From Siphonodentalium dalli (lineage: Eukaryota; Mollusca; Scaphopoda; Gadilida; Siphonodentaliidae), in contig CP136065.1 in assembly GCA_032622095.1 (NCBI GenBank), forward strand, positions 243,269,530-243,333,529: DNA of 64,000 nt, read 5' to 3'. The number at the start of each line of letters is the position of its first letter. Position 1 is the stretch's first letter. Shown here in pieces: positions 59,031 through 64,000 of this stretch. Made by a program: the position numbers and the translations under genes. The notes beneath the pieces were generated by a model, which saw only the letters and a program-made list of their open reading frames with translations, did no database searches and was not told where the DNA came from.

Positions 59031-59874
59031 ATATTTGCGCGAAATAAACTCATATTGGCATTTTTTGAAAACTCAAATACACTCTATATCGCCCAAAATT
59101 CTGGTTATTACACAGCCATTTATCAATCTGAAATAAGACCCAATTGTGCTTATTATATTAAAGATCACCTTACCATATTTGACACCTTAATACCATAATC
59201 CTTTTACATGTCCGATACATGTGTACCTGAACATAATTTATATCTGACCCATAGAATTTTAGGACAAGATAACAATTATAAAAAAAAAAATTAAACACGT
59301 TTTGAATTTGTGTCAGCTTAACGTTAATTACAACGACCACCTCTTATTGTGGTGCATATGTGATACATGTACTAATGATGGTGATTAATAATATTCTTTA
59401 ATTCTCTTTTTGTCGATTCATGAGCGGAAAATTGGCGACGGAAATTGGCGATTATTAAATCATTTGTCATATTTCAACCAATGCTAATTTGTACAGCTTG
59501 TTTTCGCAACAGAATATGTTTGCTCCGGAGCTCAATATCTACTATACTTTCAGGTGTTTGGATACTCTATTGAGAAACAATGCAAGATACAACATTTTGT
59601 TGTACACACCTCACGCGTTCAAATACATTCGTGTATCTTTGAGCGAGGGGAAATATTGATTACATATAATTGCTATGAATTCCTATGAGAGCATGCATTC
59701 ATACTCGAATGGATTCGATTGATTTTCCACCCGGTGACATATTAAACCGGATGTATCGGTGTCACGTTAAAATCAGCTCAGCCAATTGACGCAGTCATCG
59801 ATAAATCAGATATATTCAACCACCGTCAGTTTCACATTCGTCTTAGTTCATTCCTTGACACTATCGGATATATC

Positions 59875-60032
59875 ATGGGGGAACTCACCAAAAGAGAAAC
59901 AATGGACAATACAAAAATCGTCGATGCCTGTCAAGAGGGTAAGCTCTCGGATATGTGGCAGGTTTTCAAAAACACCACAACGATGCATGGTCTTCAAAAG
60001 ACAAGTATTTCGGATAATCAACGGGTTAGAAG
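59875..60032 (+). CDS. Candidate first coding exon, unknown gene
   Basis: ATG at 59875 opens 52 codons that run into AG|GTAGGT at 60032/60033 with two leftover bases. The peptide starts M-G-E-L-T-K-R-E-T-M and contains I-V-D-A-C-Q-E-G-K-L-S-D-M-W, which recalls the first helix pair of ankyrin-type repeats. Codon use looks coding. A CCAAT box lies about 90 bp upstream (59782). No second exon was found in the remaining 4 kb, so the assignment stays open. Confidence 0.35.
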
Positions 60033-60282
60033 GTAGGTGAAATTCAACAACATAGACCTGTCACCTTACTCTTATATTTAAATTCGCTCAGTAATAGTGT
60101 TCAATCAATTTTAAATTCCCGCACATTATATTTGCGACCGAATTAAAAACTGACAAAATATTTTCAAATAATCCCAATATCCTATTGCGGTTTCGGTTCT
60201 TAATCGTCCCTGGGGTAGTTATAAAGACCAACACGATGTGAATGCGCACTAAACTAAAGATAACTATTACATTTTTGGCTGA

Positions 60283-60506
60283 TTAAGGGGGAGGTCAAGT
60301 GACCAATTTTGAATGGGGATTTCCATGCAAATATGTGGCACAAAAGTTACAGAGTTAATTTTCGAAGCGGACCCGCCAGATAAATACCTGTTGTTTCGAA
60401 TACCACATCAAGTCACACTCAGAAGTATATGCAACTCTGTAACTTTTGCTCCTCAGATTTGCATGGAAATCCCCATTCAAAATTGTTCACATGACCTCCC
60501 CCTTAA
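60283..60506. mobile_element. TTAA-flanked MITE with ~72-bp inverted repeats
   Basis: Starts TTAAGGGGGAGGTCAAGTGA and ends TCACATGACCTCCCCCTTAA; the arms continue inward through GAATGGGGATTTCCATGCAA to GTTACAGAGTT, with a ~75-bp centre. TTAA at both ends suggests piggyBac-like insertion. Each arm carries an octamer-like ATGCAAAT. Confidence 0.8.
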
Positions 60507-60751
60507 TTATACTATTTTTCGGACAAATGATATGTTTCAGTAAATATAATTATGCATCGCTGACATGAAATAGGCCGATAATTAGAGGTGAATACAACTA
60601 TCGCACATAAATATGCTCTGATTTAAGAAATCATCTTATTTTCCGTGGTTAGCTATTCAACACTTATTCAGTCTTATCGCTCAGTTTTAAATCCGCGTAC
60701 ATATGGGAGTGCGAAAACATATTACTGCACGAACTTAAATACTATTAAAAG

Positions 60752-61055
60752 CCCACTTAATTTTCGAGTCACCGATGTTTTTTATAGTGCCTTGATATAC
60801 GGTTTTAATAACAATCTATGTCATAAAATATGATTAAAACACTATAATTCATTACCATTTAAAACGTCTGTGTCTCAGAAGATGACCAGAGAGAAATAAA
60901 AAACAGCTGAAATAATAGAAAGATTTCCCCAGTTAAGGTTCCCATAATGCAACAGAATTCAAGCTAAATATGTATTTTAAATGGAAGGGGAATAACTCTA
61001 TATCTTAAGAAATAGTTATTCCCATTCCATTCAAAATAACGAAACTTGAGCACAG
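60752..61055 (+). repeat. Dispersed repeat, copy 2
   Basis: Counterpart of 1545-1827 without the flanking foldback arrays. It ends in an inverted pair around GAATAACT / AGTTATTC, with AATGGAAGGGG and CCATTCCATT. Confidence 0.7.
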
Positions 61056-61559
61056 AACACAAGTCGATATCTCAACAAAAACAACATGTTCTTAATTTAT
61101 TACACCGAATAAGTTGATGTTTTGGAGCTTCCTCTATCAAATGGTATATAATATGGCATACATTTTATATAAAATTATCTGGGGATTCGACAATTAAGTG
61201 GTCCCTCAATGTATTCATTGTTTGCAATCTCCATGTTGAGCTCTTCAACTTTCCACCTCATTACATGTACATGTATAGCACCCGGTTTAAGTGGTCCTCC
61301 AAATTTGCTGTCATTGATTGTTCCTGTTGGTTTTGCTATGATGTTTGTGGTACAAGTGATACTGCCAGCAAATGGTACAACTACCGTTATTTTGTTTTAT
61401 CAAATTATCAGTTTTGCTGTCTTTGGCTAAACCGAGCGATTCGAAGAAATGCGCTGGCATGACAATTCAACAACATATCATCTTCTAAATATATTTATAA
61501 GGGCTGTTGCAAAATAACACTTTGTACCAACCAATGCAGTCATTATTAAAATGTTTTAA

Positions 61560-61668
61560 AGCCACATGGCGGTTTGCGCTCCAAAATACACAAAATTATA
61601 TTCGCTTTTGAAATTTTCCCGGTATCAAATTAGGTAGATAAATACCCAAACTATCTTTCTACGACCAA
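61560..61668. repeat. Dispersed repeat (GGCGGTTTGC family), copy 3
   Basis: Same sense as 20410-20522: CCACATGGCGGTTTGCGCTC to CTATCTTTCTACGA. Confidence 0.65.
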
Positions 61669-61669
61669 T

Positions 61670-64000
61670 ATATGTCCCATAAAGACGCATTCAAGTCATG
61701 AAAATTACAACAAAATCGAAATGTTTGGGTCACGAACATTTTGTTCTCCATCCTGCCATTTTGGATGATGTAATAACCACCGACAACAGCCGAGGATTTC
61801 GGGTGTATTCGTAAATAAGCTTCCCCAGCGTCTTATAATTTCCGGTACGCGATAAAGGTGTTTCAATTTGATCGTATATGTGTCCCTGTGAGAAAATGGT
61901 CTCTGTTGACAAGCATTTAATGATAGGACGGTCATCCTGAATTTATCCGAGACGCGGCGATGGTGCGATTGGGGGGAGAGGGTTCAGAAAGGAACATTAT
62001 TACTTATACATGTATAATAAGTAATTATGTTGAGATGAATTTGTATTTAAATTTCAATCCAACATCATTATCGTAGTAAATTGCATGATTTGCAGTATAT
62101 GTTGAATATATTTCTTATAGAATATAGGAATGGGTCGCCAAGTATTAGATCATGTCATGAATTTATACTCTGGCTACCATAGAGATCATATTCAACCAGT
62201 TAAAATTATGGGAACGTTTTAATGTTCTGAGCATTGAAAAAAAACAACTCAGTGACTATATATATATATTTATTTATTTATTACTTGTTCCTTAATAATA
62301 TATTTCACAATAGGGGGTGTTATACTCCATAGTTCATGCAACATCGAGTTGGGATCTTCGTGAACTACGTACACTGTGGAATACACTATTTACTGATGAA
62401 CAATATTAACTAAGAATATATTAGCTGCACTGGGTTTTTTTAAATGTCTATAAACTTCCCTATCTGAACATGAAAAATTTCACATTACTTGAACTGGTGT
62501 AGAATTATCTCTACGGGCGAGATTCATGATATGATCTAGCTAAGTATATATGCATATAGTTTTTCACAATTTACGTAGATCCGTCCATTGCATGTTTATA
62601 TGTTGAAATCAACTGTAGACAAGATAGACAGGCGGGGGAGTGTGTGCACACGCACGTAGCATTGGAGCTGTGTTAATTATCTACATGGATTAACTGTTTT
62701 TAATATCTTTTTTTAACACACGGAAAAATTAGATATCATATGAAAGTAGAAGATGTGAGCTTTGTGTTCCGCACTGCTGTATAATTTGAAAGTTGTGTCG
62801 TGGGAACGGAGTGTAAACAATGTAGACACATTTTGAGGAAAAATAATTTAAAACAAATTTAATCCTATTCTACTACTGAAACCGATGGTGACGACGCTGT
62901 TTTTGTGTTATTTTTTATGTCTATTTTCTAACTATTCCAATATAAAATGGGATAACAGGTGTGATATGGCCAAGTTGGTACAGACATTCTACATAAGTAT
63001 ATGGTCTACGATTAAGCATTGTTTTTTATATTTCATTTTATTACTAACTTGGCGATAGTTGGTGTACCTAAAGCCACCTATCACAGAAATTCAGCATTTT
63101 CCAATACCAATTATTGTCATCATGGATGCCATTTTGAATAGAACATTTTGCTCTAAGCGGATTTATCGGATTTTGGATATGTTATAGAGGATATGATTAT
63201 TGTTCCTCGTTAAAATGGAATAAAAACCAACTTAGCCCAAATATTTGCTAGGTCAAAACTTTTATCGACGAGACTATATATTTTTTTTCAGCATTTACCC
63301 CTAACCCGGAGGTCTTACATGTTTGCCCTTTTCCCACATTTCGTCTTGTGACTCAGAGGCAGGTGGTTTTAATTAGACTGATGGTGAAATAAAATAAACG
63401 AATTTTGAGTGCTCCAACTAACCTACATGTACTGGTTGTGTCTATGTATATAGCTTCTAAACTCCACACGGATGCCAGTATGTCACCAGGTAAGTAACAG
63501 TTTTCATTATCGTTCCTTTTTATTAGAGGTAAAAACATATTTTCCCAATTTTCATTTCGGTCTTAAATTAGTGTTTCTCTGACTTCGGGGGTTAACAAAA
63601 TATTAGACTTGAGTCGAGGACCCCACCCACCAAAGCTCAGAGTGAACATATATCGATTGTCGAAGTTTGTTATTTATCGAGATGTGTAATAATATGTGGC
63701 CCAGAAACACGTGGTCAAACGGAGGGTCTCGGACAAAATTGCGGATGAAGATGGATAACTCTAAAGTCAAGTGGTAATACGGTAAATTGTTGTGATACTT
63801 TAGTGATTATACGGCCATATTTTGTTGAACAAAATGTTGATAAACAACAAGCTTTGGGAAATTTGATACTATAGTTGACAGTGATTAGCATTATGTTGTT
63901 GCAATATATCGATTCTGATAACTAAAGCGTATTTTGAAGAAATGTTGATGCTGTTGTATCTTGATGGTATGGGGACCGTCTGATCGGATTGAGTACCTTT
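61670..64000. other. Spacer to the end of the window, no gene seen
   Basis: AT-rich sequence with short TA and TTTA runs (62260-62285). I see no exon with splice support, no RNA gene and no clear repeat boundary. Confidence 0.4.

Noticed and set aside
61209-61462. Two overlapping plus-strand frames of 65-73 codons
   Set aside because: Neither has a start context, splice support or recognisable motif; the minus strand gives nothing better.

Overview
This window looks like non-coding-rich nuclear DNA from an invertebrate animal, most likely a mollusc. It is AT-rich, has long introns with GT/AG boundaries, is full of inverted-repeat elements, satellites and LINE remnants, and carries an astacin gene plus a decayed copy of a repetitive gene family that I associate with molluscs, cnidarians and other invertebrates. 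No bacterial or organellar feature is visible. The species assignment is inference.

The only gene I can build end to end is an astacin-type zinc metalloprotease on the minus strand, spread over about 19.6 kb (13094-32710). Eight exons join without a phase conflict into 951 coding nucleotides (316 residues plus stop). They give signal peptide, propeptide with an R-T-K-R processing site, a catalytic domain of about 200 residues with HELGHALGLNHE and SVMHY, and a short Cys-rich tail. The initiator Met lies on an upstream exon; 37058-37063 is a weak candidate. Its introns hold most of the showy repeats: paired palindromes, G/C-run elements, MITEs and a 2.3 kb minisatellite that seems to have grown from the splice acceptor of exon 3.

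Region by region: 0-2.7 kb has a possible broken chitin-binding-like exon, a foldback element with 16-bp repeats at both ends and two small inverted-repeat elements. 2.7-7.2 kb is a decayed multi-domain gene with N-terminal zinc motifs, a FEN1/PIN-like acidic core and a C-terminal CXC cluster. 7.2-13 kb holds a ~170-bp tandem array, a decayed retrotransposon Gag, and a stem-loop MITE. 13-37 kb is the astacin locus. 37-45 kb holds three LINE reverse transcriptase remnants, one flanked by ~570-bp direct repeats. 45-51.4 kb is a duplicated segment, one copy split by ~3.7 kb of insertions. 51-64 kb is mostly repeats (a 207-bp tandem duplication, a G+C-rich hairpin, octamer/TATA-like modules, a mixed satellite, more paired palindromes and a TTAA-flanked MITE) with one plausible first coding exon at 59875-60032.

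The best candidates for undescribed biology are the nuclease-like repetitive gene family, the paired-palindrome element, and the satellite carrying acceptor-like sequence inside the astacin gene. All repeat boundaries were read by eye; copy numbers are approximate where stated.
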